Part shown: positions 9,188 to 19,804 of the stretch, in pieces | Numbering within the stretch: the stretch's first letter is position 1 | How the letters are laid out: the number at the start of each line of letters is the position of its first letter | Origin: Piscinibacter sp. | Lineage (GTDB): Bacteria; Pseudomonadota; Gammaproteobacteria; Burkholderiales; Burkholderiaceae_C | Length of the DNA: 64,000 nt | Direction of reading: 5' to 3' | Assembly: GCA_019635485.1 (NCBI GenBank) | Contig: JAHBZL010000010.1 | Location: forward strand, 60,420-124,419 | Translations under genes and position numbers: made by a program | Notes under the pieces: generated by a model | What the model saw: the letters and a program-made list of their open reading frames with translations, nothing else | Databases searched by the model: none | What the model was told of the DNA's origin: nothing

Positions 9188-9249
9188 GCGCGCCGGGTCG
9201 TCCCCGGGCGCGAATCCCGGGGGGCGCCGCACCGAGGATGGACCCGTGA
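9184..9249 (+). CDS. 21-residue bridge ORF between tsaB and rimI
   Basis: The ATG at 9184 overlaps the tsaB stop (ATGA). The frame runs 21 codons, starting MSAPGRPRARIP, and its TGA at 9247-9249 overlaps the GTG of rimI (GTGA). It fills exactly the only gap in an otherwise overlapping chain. The peptide is Pro/Arg/Gly rich and probably has no function as a product; passage of ribosomes through it would couple tsaB to rimI. Confidence 0.4.
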   Translation: MSAPGRPRARIPGGAAPRMDP

Positions 9250-9743
9250 GCGCCGTGCTGAAGGACCAACGGCAACTGCTGCCGATGGGCGTTGGCCAGC
9301 TCGATGCGGTGATGGCGATCGAGACGGCCGCGTATGCGTTCCCGTGGAGCCGGGGCAACTTTGTCGACTCGCTGGCCTCCGGCTACCCGGCGCGGCTGCT
9401 CTACGGTGCGCAGGGCGAACTGCTGGGCTACTTCATCGCAATGGCCGGCGTCGACGAAATGCACCTGCTGAACATCACCACCGCGCCGGCGCACCAGCAC
9501 CGGGGCCATGGCCGCTTCATGCTGGAGGCGCTCGTCACGCTGTGCCGCGAGCGCGCGGCGCAGCGCCTGTGGCTGGAGGTGCGCCGCAGCAACCCGCGGG
9601 CGCAGGAGCTCTACCGGCGCTTCGGGTTCGTGCCGGTCGGCGTGCGCAAGGGCTACTACCCGGCGCCGCTGGGTCAGCGCGAGGACGCGCTGGTGATGAG
9701 CCTGGAGATCGACCGCGCCGGAGGTCCGCATGCGCTGGAGTGA
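9246..9743 (+). CDS. rimI: Ribosomal protein S18-alanine N-acetyltransferase
   Basis: This GNAT enzyme acetylates the N-terminal alanine of ribosomal protein S18. The 165-residue protein contains the acetyl-CoA loop HQHRGHGRFML, LWLEVRRSNPRAQELYRRFGF and the YYPAPLGQREDALVM tail seen in RimI. The start is GTG at 9246, overlapping the stop of the bridge ORF; no upstream in-frame ATG exists in the gap. Its 3' end overlaps the uracil-DNA glycosylase gene by 14 bases. Confidence 0.9.
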   Translation: MSAVLKDQRQLLPMGVGQLDAVMAIETAAYAFPWSRGNFVDSLASGYPARLLYGAQGELLGYFIAMAGVDEMHLLNITTAPAHQHRGHGRFMLEALVTLCRERAAQRLWLEVRRSNPRAQELYRRFGFVPVGVRKGYYPAPLGQREDALVMSLEIDRAGGPHALE

Positions 9744-10560
9744 ACGGCAGCGCAACATGCTGGCCGAGATGGGGATCCGCGTCTGGGCGTCCGAGCCCGA
9801 GGCGGTGCTCGCGGAGCCGGCGGACGAGGTGCGCGAGCCGGAGCCCGTCGTCGTTGCGACACGCCGTGCCGCGCCACCGGCGGCCTCGCCGGTGGGCGCC
9901 GCGCCGTCCATGCCGGCGCCGGTCGCCCGGCCCGTCGCGGGGAACGTCGCCGGCTCGCGCCCGGAAGGCGTCGCCGCGATGGACTGGGCCGCGCTGCGCG
10001 AGGCCGTGGCAGGCTGCACCGCCTGCAAGCTCTGCCAGGGCCGCCGCCAGACGGTGTTCGGCGTCGGCAATCCGAACGCCCAGTGGATGGTCGTCGGCGA
10101 GGCGCCCGGCGAGCAGGAGGACCGGCAGGGCGAGCCGTTCGTCGGCAAGTCAGGCCAACTGCTGGACAACATGCTGCGCGCCATCGGATTGACACGCGCG
10201 ACGGATGACCCGGCGCGGCAGGTCTACATCGCGAACACCATCAAGTGCCGCCCGCCGGGCAACCGCAACCCGGAGCCGGAGGAACTCGCGCAGTGCGAGC
10301 CGTTCCTGATCCGCCAAGTGGAGCTGGTGCAGCCGAGGATCATCCTCGCCATGGGGCGCTTCGCCGTGCAGAGCCTGCTGCGCAGCAACGAGGCGATCGG
10401 GCGGCTGCGTGGCCGCGTGCACCGCTACCAGGGCGTGCCGCTGATCGTCACCTACCACCCCGCCTACCTGCTGCGCAATCTGGAGGAAAAGGCCCGCGCC
10501 TGGGATGACCTCTGCCTCGCGCGGCAGACCTTCGAGACGCAGACGCCGGGCGCCGCATGA
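9730..10560 (+). CDS. Family 4 (4Fe-4S) uracil-DNA glycosylase
   Basis: The protein removes uracil from DNA in base excision repair. The 276 residues comprise a short N-terminal peptide (MRWSERQRNMLAEMG), an Ala/Pro-rich linker to about residue 80, and the catalytic domain. Cluster ligands are C96, C99, C173 and C189; the 16-residue spacing of the last two matches the family. GEAPGEQED (about 123-131) and HPAYLL (H243) are the active-site motifs. Position after tsaB-rimI is typical of Burkholderiales. Its stop overlaps the next ATG (ATGA). Confidence 0.92.
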   Translation: MRWSERQRNMLAEMGIRVWASEPEAVLAEPADEVREPEPVVVATRRAAPPAASPVGAAPSMPAPVARPVAGNVAGSRPEGVAAMDWAALREAVAGCTACKLCQGRRQTVFGVGNPNAQWMVVGEAPGEQEDRQGEPFVGKSGQLLDNMLRAIGLTRATDDPARQVYIANTIKCRPPGNRNPEPEELAQCEPFLIRQVELVQPRIILAMGRFAVQSLLRSNEAIGRLRGRVHRYQGVPLIVTYHPAYLLRNLEEKARAWDDLCLARQTFETQTPGAA

Positions 10561-13004
10561 AGGCCGCCGCCGGGGAACCGGTCCTGCACGACGAGGCGGC
10601 CTGGGACGCGCTGCCCGGCATGGTGGTCATGCTTGATGCGCGCGGCGCGCTGCGGCACGCGAATGCGGCGTTCACCCGCTTTGCCGGGCGGGATCTGGAC
10701 GGCCTGCTCGGCACGCTCTGGCAGGACCTGGTCGGCACGGAGGCGCTGGCGCACCTGCTGCAGGCGCTCGACGGCGGGGCCGAGTTCGCGCTGCAACTGC
10801 CGATGCGCTGCGCCCCCGCCGCGGCGCGGCCCGACGGCTGGGTCGAGTGGGCGGGCCGCTGGCAGGCCATCGCTGGACACTGGCTCTGCCTGCTGCACGA
10901 CATCAGCGCCGGCAAGGCGGCGGAGGGCGAGGCCCGAGCCCAGGCGGCGCTGTTCCGGCTGCTGGCCGACAACGTGCCGGTGCTGATCGCGTACTACCGG
11001 GCGAGCGACTTCACCTGCGGCTTCGCCAACAAGGCGTATGCCCGCACCTTCGGCACCGACGAGCAAGCCATCCTCGGGCGCACCTTCGCGGAAGTGATCG
11101 GGCAGGCCGCGGCCGAGCAGATCCAGCCCAGCGTCGATCTCGTATTGCGACGCCAGCAGGCGGCGTCGTACGAGCGCCAGCTTGCGCAGCCGGACGGCAG
11201 TCCGCGCTGGATCGAGGTCAACCTGCTGCCGCACGTCGGCGACGCGGGTACGACGGTCGGTTGCTTCGTGCTGATCTCGGACATCACCAAGCACCGCCTC
11301 GCCGAGCGCGCCGTGCGCGCCTCCGAGGAGCGCCTCGACAAGTTCATGCAGGCCAGCGCGGAAGGCATCGTGTTCCACCAGGACGGGCTGATCACCGACG
11401 CGAATCCGGCCCTCTGCGCGCTGACCGGCTACCGGCTCGACGAACTGCTCGGCCGGCCCACGCTGGAGTTCGTCGCGCCGGAGCAGATCGCCAAGGTGAC
11501 GGCGATGGTCGCCAACGCGGACGAGACGCCCTACGAGAGCGTGCTGATCGGCAAGTCGGGCGAGCGCATCGCGGTCGAGTTCATCGGCCGCACGCTGGTG
11601 CACCAGGGCCAGAGCGTGCGCATGTCGATCGTGCGCGACATCCGCGACCGGCAGGCGGCGCAGGCGCGCATCCACCACCTCGCGCACCACGACGCGCTGA
11701 CCGGCCTGCCGAACCGCATGGCCTTCATGGAGCAGCTGGGCCACGAGATGGCAGCGGCCGATGCCGGCGGGGCGCGGCTCGCGCTGCTGTTCATCGACCT
11801 GGACCACTTCAAGCGCGTCAACGACTCGCTCGGCCACCTGGTGGGCGACACGCTGCTGCGCACCGTGTCCGAGCGCATCCTCGGCTGCCTGCGCGCGACC
11901 GACCGCGTCGCCCGCTTCGGCGGCGACGAGTTCATGGTGCTGCTGCTGGGCATCGGCTCGCCGGAGCAGCAGCGCGCCGACGTCGACGAGGTGGCGCGCA
12001 AGCTGCTCACCGCGATCGAGGCGCCGCTGATCGCCGAAGGCCGGCCGATCACCGTGACGCCGTCGATCGGCGTGGCGTTCTACCCCGACGATGCGCGCAG
12101 TCCCGACGAACTCGTGCAGCATGCCGACAACGCGATGTACCAGGCGAAGGCGCGCGGGCGGGCGCACCACCGGTTCTTCGACCCGGACATGGCCGACACC
12201 GCCTACGCGGCGCTGGTGCTCGAAGGGCAGCTCGCGCATGCGCTGGAGCGTGGCGAGTTCGAGCTGTACTTCCAGCCGCAGCAGCGCGCACGCGACGGCA
12301 CGCTGGCCGGGGCGGAGGCGCTGCTGCGCTGGAACCATCCCGAGCGCGGCCTGCTGATGCCCGACGAATTCATCCCGGTGGCCGAGCGCCAGCGCCTGAT
12401 GCTGCCGATCGGGCAGTGGGCGCTGCGCGAGGCGGCACGCTGCGTGTCGTCCTGGCAGGCACAGGGGCTGGCGGTCGCGCCAGTCGCGGTCAACCTGTCG
12501 ACGGTGCAATTTCAGTCCGTCGGTTTCGTCGAGGTGGTCGCGCAGGTGCTGAAGGACGAAGGCGGCCATGTCGCCGGGGCCGGTCTGCTCGAGCTCGAGC
12601 TGACCGAGCGCATGCTGATGGACGATCTCGAGGAGGTGAAGCACCGCCTCGAGCGGCTGAAGGCGATGGGCCTGGGCATCGCGGTGGACGATTTCGGCAC
12701 CGGCTATTCGTCGCTCGGCCACCTGAAGGAACTGCCGATCGACAAGATCAAGATCGACCGGTCGTTCGTGCACGACCTGCCGGAAAACCGCGACTCGGCC
12801 GCCATCACGCGGGCCATCATCCAGCTCGGCCTGAACCTCGGGCTGACCGTGATCGCCGAGGGGGTGGAAACCGAGGCCCAGCGCGCCTTCCTCGCCGACC
12901 ACGGCTGCGACCAGCTGCAGGGCATGCTGATCGGCCCGGCGCTCCCGGCGCAGGCCTTCGAAGCCTTCGCGCGCGAGCGGCGCGCCGCCGAGCGGCAACG
13001 CTGA
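10557..13004 (+). CDS. PAS-PAS-PAS-GGDEF-EAL cyclic di-GMP protein
   Basis: This 815-residue soluble protein is likely to make or degrade c-di-GMP in response to PAS-sensed signals. Three PAS-like regions lie at about 15-115, 130-250 and 255-365. GGDEF is intact at 455-459 with an RATD inhibitory site at 446-449. The EAL domain retains EALLRW (587), ELTER, DDFGTG (711-716), KIKID and EGVE, so both activities look possible. There is no membrane segment. The ATG overlaps the UDG stop (ATGA). Confidence 0.9.
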   Translation: MKAAAGEPVLHDEAAWDALPGMVVMLDARGALRHANAAFTRFAGRDLDGLLGTLWQDLVGTEALAHLLQALDGGAEFALQLPMRCAPAAARPDGWVEWAGRWQAIAGHWLCLLHDISAGKAAEGEARAQAALFRLLADNVPVLIAYYRASDFTCGFANKAYARTFGTDEQAILGRTFAEVIGQAAAEQIQPSVDLVLRRQQAASYERQLAQPDGSPRWIEVNLLPHVGDAGTTVGCFVLISDITKHRLAERAVRASEERLDKFMQASAEGIVFHQDGLITDANPALCALTGYRLDELLGRPTLEFVAPEQIAKVTAMVANADETPYESVLIGKSGERIAVEFIGRTLVHQGQSVRMSIVRDIRDRQAAQARIHHLAHHDALTGLPNRMAFMEQLGHEMAAADAGGARLALLFIDLDHFKRVNDSLGHLVGDTLLRTVSERILGCLRATDRVARFGGDEFMVLLLGIGSPEQQRADVDEVARKLLTAIEAPLIAEGRPITVTPSIGVAFYPDDARSPDELVQHADNAMYQAKARGRAHHRFFDPDMADTAYAALVLEGQLAHALERGEFELYFQPQQRARDGTLAGAEALLRWNHPERGLLMPDEFIPVAERQRLMLPIGQWALREAARCVSSWQAQGLAVAPVAVNLSTVQFQSVGFVEVVAQVLKDEGGHVAGAGLLELELTERMLMDDLEEVKHRLERLKAMGLGIAVDDFGTGYSSLGHLKELPIDKIKIDRSFVHDLPENRDSAAITRAIIQLGLNLGLTVIAEGVETEAQRAFLADHGCDQLQGMLIGPALPAQAFEAFARERRAAERQR

Positions 13005-13023
13005 GCGCCGCGGGTCGCGCGTC

Positions 13024-14410
<1,387 letters not shown>

Positions 14411-14412
<2 letters not shown>

Positions 14413-15301
14413 GTCGTCGTCTCGTTCGGGCGTTTCGGGCGGATTGCTGCGCGGGATTATCGCGGCGCTGCTGATCCTCGCTCTGGGGGGGTGCAGCGCG
14501 GTGCGCTTCGGTTACAGCCAGGCGCCCGACCTCGTCTACTGGTGGCTGGACGGCTACGTCGATTTCGACGAGGCGCAGACGCTGCGCACGCGCGAAGGCA
14601 TCCGGCACTGGTTCGAGTGGCATCGGCGCACGCAGCTGCCCGACTACGCCCGCCTGCTGGCGCAGGCCCGTGCCGAGGCCCCGGCCGACGGGACACCGGA
14701 GCAGGCCTGCCGCTGGTGGCAGCAGCTGCGCGAGCGGGCCGACGTGGCGCTCGCCGAGGCGCTGCCGGTCGCTGCCGAGGTGGTCCCGCTGCTGACGCCG
14801 GCGCAGTTGCAGCACATCGAGCGCCGGCAGGCCAAGTCGAACGACGAGTTCCGCGCCGAGTACCTGGCGGCGCGGCCCGAGCGGCGCCTCGAGGACAGCG
14901 TCGAGCGGGCCATCGACCGCGCCGAGTTCCTCTACGGCACCCTGGACGAACGCCAGCGCGAGCGGGTCGCGAAGCTGGTGGCCGCGTCGCCGTTCGACGC
15001 CGAGCTGTGGTTCGCCGAACGCCGCCAGCGCCAGCAGGATGCGCTCGCGCTGCTGCGCCGCGTGGTGGCGGAGAAGCCGGACCGCGAGGCGACGCTCGCG
15101 ATGCTGCGCGCCTATGCCGATCGCCTGACGCGCTCGCCGCGCGAGGAGTACCGCCGCTACGCGCAGCGGCTGACCACCTTCAACTGCAGCTTCGCCGCCG
15201 CGCTGCACAACGACACCACGCCGGTCCAGCGCAAGGCGCTCGCCGAACGCCTGCGGGGCTGGGAGAACGACCTGCGGGCGCTCGCGTCCGAGGCCCAGTG
15301 A
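14411..15301 (+). CDS. DUF6279-type lipoprotein
   Basis: This 296-residue predicted lipoprotein has a hydrophobic signal ([20 protein letters not shown], lipobox cysteine near residue 28) and an [21 protein letters not shown] motif typical of the family, followed by a helical domain rich in Arg and Glu. Function is unknown. The ATG at 14411 overlaps the glmU start in CATG; an alternative TTG at 14444 would begin at the signal peptide. Either way its upstream signals lie within glmU coding sequence. Confidence 0.75.
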
Positions 15302-15319
15302 ACGCGCGTCGGCCCCGCG

Positions 15320-15931
15320 CTACTTCGGGTTGATCTCGGTGGTCACGCGGCGCGGGTTCACGCCGCCGGTCGGGAAGTCCTTCAGCGCCGCCTCGAACAT
15401 CGCCGGCAGCAGCGACTGGATCGACGGCGAACTGCCGTCGTTGCTGGCGCGGGCCTCGAACAGCGGCTGCGAACTCTTCCGGTCGCGGATCAGCACGGCG
15501 ACTTCGCGTTCGTAGTAGGGGCCCGGCGGGCCGTACACGAAGCCGAAGCCGGGACGCAGATAAGGGCGACCCCAGTGGCTGTAGTACAGGCCGCCGCGCC
15601 ACCACAGGGGGTCGTCGTAGTAGTAGTAGCGGTCGTTGGCGTCGACGCGCGCGCCGAGCTGCACGACGTACTCCGAGGTCTTCTCGTCGCCGGCCGGCGT
15701 GAAGCCCGCCAGCTCGAGTGCACGGCGCGCCGAGTCCTCGAGCAACTGCTGCTGTTCGGGGCGCGCCTGCTGCGAGGGCAGCCGCTCGAACGCGTAGGTG
15801 CCGGGCTTGCGATCGGCCGGCCACTGGCTGAAGCTGGAGACGTTGCTGCTCAGGTTGTTCAGCGCCGCGCAGCCGCTCAGCGTCAGCGCGGCAGCGAACA
15901 GGGCCAGGGTCGGGATCAGGGGTCGGTGCAT
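15320..15931 (-). CDS. DUF4136 family lipoprotein
   Basis: The 203-residue protein has a lipoprotein signal peptide (LALFAAALTLSGCAAL) and the fold of DUF4136 proteins, including the unusual YYYYDDPLWWRGGLYY run and a VYGPPGPYYEREV segment. The start at 15931 is supported by GGAGG eight bases upstream; an in-frame ATG 15 bases earlier lacks this. It is probably an envelope protein of unknown role. It is convergent with the DUF6279 gene, 18 bases away. Confidence 0.8.
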   Translation of the reverse strand: MHRPLIPTLALFAAALTLSGCAALNNLSSNVSSFSQWPADRKPGTYAFERLPSQQARPEQQQLLEDSARRALELAGFTPAGDEKTSEYVVQLGARVDANDRYYYYDDPLWWRGGLYYSHWGRPYLRPGFGFVYGPPGPYYEREVAVLIRDRKSSQPLFEARASNDGSSPSIQSLLPAMFEAALKDFPTGGVNPRRVTTEINPK

Positions 15932-15958
15932 GGTGGAGTCCTCCACGGCACTTACGGG

Positions 15959-16864
15959 TCAGTCGTCGCGGTGGATGCGCACCGGCATCGCGGCTGGCGC
16001 ACAGTCCTCTTCCTCGTCGAACGCGCGGTCGCCGGCCGGGTTGACGACGCCGGTCGTTTGGAGCGTCGTGAACGGGTAGAGTTTCCTGTCCATCAGGTGC
16101 GACGGCACGATGTTGCCCATGGCGGTGAAGATGTTGTCCAGCCGACCGGGGAACTGGCGGTCCCACTCGCGCAGCATCTTCTTCATCTGCACCCGCTGCA
16201 GGTTGTCCTGGCTGCCGCACAGCGTGCACGGGATGATCGGGAAGCGGCGGTGCGCCGCCCAGCGCTCCAGGTCCGGCTCCGCGACGTAGGCGAGCGGGCG
16301 GATCACGATGTTCCTGCCGTCGTCGCTGACGAGCTTGGGCGGCATGCCCTTGAGCCGGCTGCCGAAGAACATGTTCATGAACAGCGTCTGCAGCATGTCG
16401 TCGCGGTGGTGGCCGAGCGCGATCTTGGTCGCCCCCAGTTCGCCGGCGACGCGGTACAGGATGCCGCGCCGCAGCCGCGAGCACAGGCTGCACATCGTCT
16501 TGCCCTCGGGCACCAGGCGCTTCACGATCGAGTAGGTGTCCTGGTTCTCGATGTGGAACGGGATCGCGCGGCTCGCCAGGTACTCCGGCAGCACGTGCTC
16601 GGGGAAGCCCGGTTGCTTCTGGTCGAGGTTGACCGCGATCAGGTCGAAGCGCACCGGCGCGCGCTGGCGCAGGTTGATCAGGATGTCCAGCAGCGCATAG
16701 CTGTCCTTGCCGCCGGAGACGCACACCATCACCTTGTCGCCGTCCTCGATCATGTTGAAGTCGGCGATCGCCTGTCCCACCAGGCGGTGCAGCCGCTTCG
16801 AGAGCTTGTTCAGCTCGTGCGCCTCGCGTGCGGAGGCCTGGCCGTCGTCGAGCACTGCGCTCAT
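15959..16864 (-). CDS. ttcA: tRNA 2-thiocytidine(32) synthetase TtcA
   Basis: TtcA adds sulphur to cytidine 32 of tRNA using ATP and an iron-sulphur cluster. The 301-residue protein has the PP-loop [10 protein letters not shown] and the two CxxC motifs MCSLC and PCTLC of the TtcA group. The ATG at 16864 overlaps the folB stop (ATGA), so it is translated after folB in the chain SDR-folB-ttcA. Confidence 0.93.
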   Translation of the reverse strand: MSAVLDDGQASAREAHELNKLSKRLHRLVGQAIADFNMIEDGDKVMVCVSGGKDSYALLDILINLRQRAPVRFDLIAVNLDQKQPGFPEHVLPEYLASRAIPFHIENQDTYSIVKRLVPEGKTMCSLCSRLRRGILYRVAGELGATKIALGHHRDDMLQTLFMNMFFGSRLKGMPPKLVSDDGRNIVIRPLAYVAEPDLERWAAHRRFPIIPCTLCGSQDNLQRVQMKKMLREWDRQFPGRLDNIFTAMGNIVPSHLMDRKLYPFTTLQTTGVVNPAGDRAFDEEEDCAPAAMPVRIHRDD

Positions 16865-17259
16865 GTCGTTTCCTTCATGCCGAACACCTCGCAGCCGACT
16901 CCGGCGCTGTCGGCGTACACATCGGTCTTCTCGGTGGAGACGCGCGCCGCGCGCACGTCGGGATGAGCGAGCATCGCCGCCAGCAGGTCGTCGCACAGCG
17001 TCTCCTGCAGGTGGATGTGGCCGCGGCGGACGCGGCCCTCGATGCTGGCGCGGATGAAATCGTAGTCGACCACCTCGTGCAGCTCGTCGCGCGCCGGCGT
17101 CGAGACCGCGAGCGGCACGAACAGCTCGACGTTGATCAGCACGCGCTGCGCGCCGCGCTTCTCGAAGTCGTGCACGCCGATGTCGATGCGCACCTCGTGG
17201 TCGCGCAGGAACAGGCGCCGGCAGTCCGCCAGCCGCGGGTCGAGCGGCCAGCCGCTCAT
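16861..17259 (-). CDS. folB: Dihydroneopterin aldolase
   Basis: FolB cleaves 7,8-dihydroneopterin in folate synthesis. The 132-residue protein has [20 protein letters not shown] at the start of the domain, a VVDYDFIR segment and [13 protein letters not shown]. Its start overlaps the stop of the upstream SDR gene and its stop overlaps ttcA, giving a three-gene coupled chain. Confidence 0.88.
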   Translation of the reverse strand: MSGWPLDPRLADCRRLFLRDHEVRIDIGVHDFEKRGAQRVLINVELFVPLAVSTPARDELHEVVDYDFIRASIEGRVRRGHIHLQETLCDDLLAAMLAHPDVRAARVSTEKTDVYADSAGVGCEVFGMKETT

Positions 17260-18032
17260 GAGGCCTGCGCCCGCACGAGGTGGACCACGTCGCGCGGCTG
17301 CCTGGCCAGGTGCTGGCCGCCATCGACCAGCAGCGTGGTGCCGGTCACCGCCCCGGCCTGCAACAGGTAGCGCACGGCCTGCGCGATGTCCTGCGGTGTC
17401 GACGCGCGCTGCAGCGGCGTCATGCAGTGCGCCGCGTCGAACTCGGCCGCGCTCATGTCGCCGGACGGCAGCGTGACGCCAGGCGCCACGCCGCAGACGC
17501 GCAACCGCGGCGCGAGCGCCTGGGCCAGCAACTCGGTGGCGGCCTGCAGCGCCGCCTTGGACAGCGTGTACGAGAGGAAGTCCGGGTTCGGGTTCCACAG
17601 CTTCTGGTCGAGCAGGTTGACCACGCAGCCCTGGCCACCGCGCGCCGCAACGTGATCGTGCAACGCCCGCGCCAGCAGGATCGGCGCAGCAGTGTTGACG
17701 CGCCAGTGCGCCTCCATCGCCGCGTGGCCGAAGCCGGCGACGTCGTCGGGCTCGAACAGCGAGGCGTTGTTGACCACCGCGTCGACCTGCCCGAGGCACC
17801 GCAGCGCGGCCGGCAGCAGGGCGCGGCTGGCGGCCTCGTCGGCCAGGTCGGCGGTGAACTCCTCGGCGCGTGCGCCGGCGGCGCGCAGCTCGGCCAGCGT
17901 CGCCGCCGCCTCGTCGGCATGGCCGCGGTGGTGCAGCGCGATGTCGAAGCCGTGCGCCGCGAGGTCGAGCGCGATGGCGCGGCCGATGCGACGGGCCGCG
18001 CCGGTCACCAGCACGACAGGACGATGCGCCAT
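17256..18032 (-). CDS. SDR oxidoreductase, candidate FolM-like pteridine reductase
   Basis: The 258-residue short-chain dehydrogenase has a [12 protein letters not shown] cofactor loop, NNAS, and the catalytic YTLSK. The Arg-containing TGxxxRxG loop is the signature of pteridine reductases (PTR1/FolM) rather than ordinary SDRs, and the downstream gene is folB. A role in reducing dihydrofolate or dihydromonapterin is therefore inferred. The ATG at 18032 is 18 bases from the divergent MidA-like gene. Confidence 0.7.
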   Translation of the reverse strand: MAHRPVVLVTGAARRIGRAIALDLAAHGFDIALHHRGHADEAAATLAELRAAGARAEEFTADLADEAASRALLPAALRCLGQVDAVVNNASLFEPDDVAGFGHAAMEAHWRVNTAAPILLARALHDHVAARGGQGCVVNLLDQKLWNPNPDFLSYTLSKAALQAATELLAQALAPRLRVCGVAPGVTLPSGDMSAAEFDAAHCMTPLQRASTPQDIAQAVRYLLQAGAVTGTTLLVDGGQHLARQPRDVVHLVRAQAS

Positions 18033-18038
18033 GGTTCC

Positions 18039-18044
18039 TACAAT
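18039..18044 (+). promoter_or_regulatory. -10 box giving a leaderless midA-like transcript
   Basis: TACAAT is one base from consensus and ends exactly seven bases before the ATG at 18051, so the predicted first transcribed base is the A of the start codon. No ribosome binding site is present. Confidence 0.5.
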
Positions 18045-18050
18045 GGTGCG

Positions 18051-19148
18051 ATGCAACGAGACGAGGCCGACAGTGTATCGGCGGCCCTGCAGGCGCAGAT
18101 CCGCGGGGCCATCGAGGCGGCGGGCGGCTGGCTGGGCTTCGACCGCTTCATGGCGCTGGCGCTGTACGCGCCGGGTCTGGGCTACTACAGCCGCGACGCG
18201 CGCCAGTTCGGCCACGGCCCGGCCTCGGGCAGCGACTTCGTCACCGCGCCGGAACTCTCGCCGCTGTTCGGTCGCGCGCTGGCGCGCCAGGTGGCCCAGG
18301 CGCTCGACGCCGCCGGCGCTGCCGAGGTGGTCGAGTTCGGCGCCGGTTCGGGAGCGCTGGCCGCGCAGCTGCTCGACGCGCTGGGCGAACGCGTGCAGCG
18401 CTACACCATCGTCGACCTGTCGGGTGCGCTGCGCGAGCGCCAGCGCGAACGCCTCGCGGCGCACGCCGCGAAGCTGCGCTGGCTGGACCGCTGGCCCGAG
18501 GCGATCGAGGGCGTCGTGGTCGGCAACGAGGTGCTCGACGCGATGCCGGTGCAGCTGCTGCAGTTCGACGGCCGCGACTGGCACGAACGCGGCGTCGCGC
18601 TGGCCGAGAGCGCGTTCGTGTTCGCCGACCGGCCGACGGCGCTGCGCCCGCCGGTGGCGGGCTTCGAGGTGCCGGGAGCCGTCACGGAGATCCACCCGCA
18701 GGCCGAGGCCTTCGTCGCGACGCTCGCGCAGCGGCTCGTGCGCGGTGCGGCGTTTTTCATCGACTACGGCTTTCCGGAAGCGGAGTACTACCATCCGCAG
18801 CGCCATGGCGGCACGCTGATGTGCCACCGCGGGCACCGGGCCGACGGCGACCCGCTCGCGGCGGTCGGCGAGAAGGACATCACCGCGCATGTCAATTTCA
18901 CCGGCATCGCGCTGGCCGGGCAGGACGCCGGGCTGGACGTGCTGGGCTACACCAGCCAGGCGCATTTCCTGATGAACTGCGGCCTGCTCGAGCTGCTGCA
19001 GGGCGCCGATTTGCGCAGCGTCGCCAACGCGCAGAAGCTGCTGACCGAGCACGAGATGGGCGAGTTGTTCAAGGTGATCGCGTTCGGCCGCGGGATCGAG
19101 CTGGCGCCGCTGGGCTTCGCGCGCGGCGACCGGACCCACACCCTCTGA
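18051..19148 (+). CDS. MidA/NDUFAF7-like class I SAM-dependent methyltransferase
   Basis: The 365-residue protein belongs to the COG1565 family whose mitochondrial members methylate an arginine of complex I. It contains LGYYSRDARQFG, the SAM-binding VEFGAGSGALAAQLL, VGNEVLDAMPV and FIDYGFPEAEYYHP. In bacteria the substrate is not established. The gene is divergent from the SDR-folB-ttcA chain and followed by a small membrane protein gene. Confidence 0.85.
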   Translation: MQRDEADSVSAALQAQIRGAIEAAGGWLGFDRFMALALYAPGLGYYSRDARQFGHGPASGSDFVTAPELSPLFGRALARQVAQALDAAGAAEVVEFGAGSGALAAQLLDALGERVQRYTIVDLSGALRERQRERLAAHAAKLRWLDRWPEAIEGVVVGNEVLDAMPVQLLQFDGRDWHERGVALAESAFVFADRPTALRPPVAGFEVPGAVTEIHPQAEAFVATLAQRLVRGAAFFIDYGFPEAEYYHPQRHGGTLMCHRGHRADGDPLAAVGEKDITAHVNFTGIALAGQDAGLDVLGYTSQAHFLMNCGLLELLQGADLRSVANAQKLLTEHEMGELFKVIAFGRGIELAPLGFARGDRTHTL

Positions 19149-19159
19149 GGCACACAACG

Positions 19160-19351
19160 ATGCGCTGGCTGCTCGTGTTCCTGCTCGCGTTCCTGGTGTT
19201 CCAGGGGCTGGCCGGCTGGCTGCAGCGCATCGGCCTGGGCCGGCTGCCGGGGGACTTCAGCTTCCGCTGGCGCGGGCGGGTCTGGCACCTGCCAGTGGCC
19301 AGCAGCCTGCTGCTCAGCCTGATCGCGATGCTGATCGGCGCGCTGATCTAG
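19160..19351 (+). CDS. DUF2905 small membrane protein
   Basis: This 63-residue protein has two hydrophobic helices (about residues 3-17 and 44-62) joined by GRLPGDFSFRWRGRVWHLP, the conserved centre of DUF2905 proteins. Function is unknown. It starts 11 bases after the MidA-like gene and is probably co-transcribed. Confidence 0.8.
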   Translation: MRWLLVFLLAFLVFQGLAGWLQRIGLGRLPGDFSFRWRGRVWHLPVASSLLLSLIAMLIGALI

Positions 19352-19370
19352 GGTCGATCCAGGCCGCGGC

Positions 19371-19751
19371 TCAGCTCTCGATCGTCCACTGATGTGCGCA
19401 CTGGCGGCAGCGCACCGAGACGGTCTGCCCGTCGTGCTCGGCGTGCACGAGCTGGAAGCGCGCGTAGGTGTCGCAAGACGGGCAGTCGGCCTGGTTGGCC
19501 ACCGACTCGGCGTGCGACAGCAGGTAGAGGTAGCGGCGCAGCGACCACAGGCCGACCGCGGCGCACAGCAGCAGCGTGGTCAGGTCCTGCAGGCGGTCGG
19601 CGAGCGAGTGGTAGCGCGACGAACCCTCGATGGCCGCGAACACGCCGATCGTGCACATGAAGGTCAGGGCCAGGCAGGCATGGCTCTGCAGCAGTTCACG
19701 CTCGTACCACTTGCGGAACCCGTGCTTGCGGATGCCGTCGGCCAGCCTCAT
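19371..19751 (-). CDS. Small membrane protein with C-terminal zinc-ribbon-like motif
   Basis: The 126-residue protein has two predicted membrane helices (about 27-44 and 57-75) followed by a soluble tail with CPSC and CRQC pairs about 26 residues apart, which could bind one zinc ion. I do not recognise a named family. The ATG at 19751 is preceded by GGGGAG. It is convergent with the DUF2905 gene and downstream of cca. Confidence 0.65.
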   Translation of the reverse strand: MRLADGIRKHGFRKWYERELLQSHACLALTFMCTIGVFAAIEGSSRYHSLADRLQDLTTLLLCAAVGLWSLRRYLYLLSHAESVANQADCPSCDTYARFQLVHAEHDGQTVSVRCRQCAHQWTIES

Positions 19752-19804
19752 CTGCTCCCCTTGACCCGACTCGCGGCCATGGTCGCACAAACCCCGGGCC
19801 GGCG

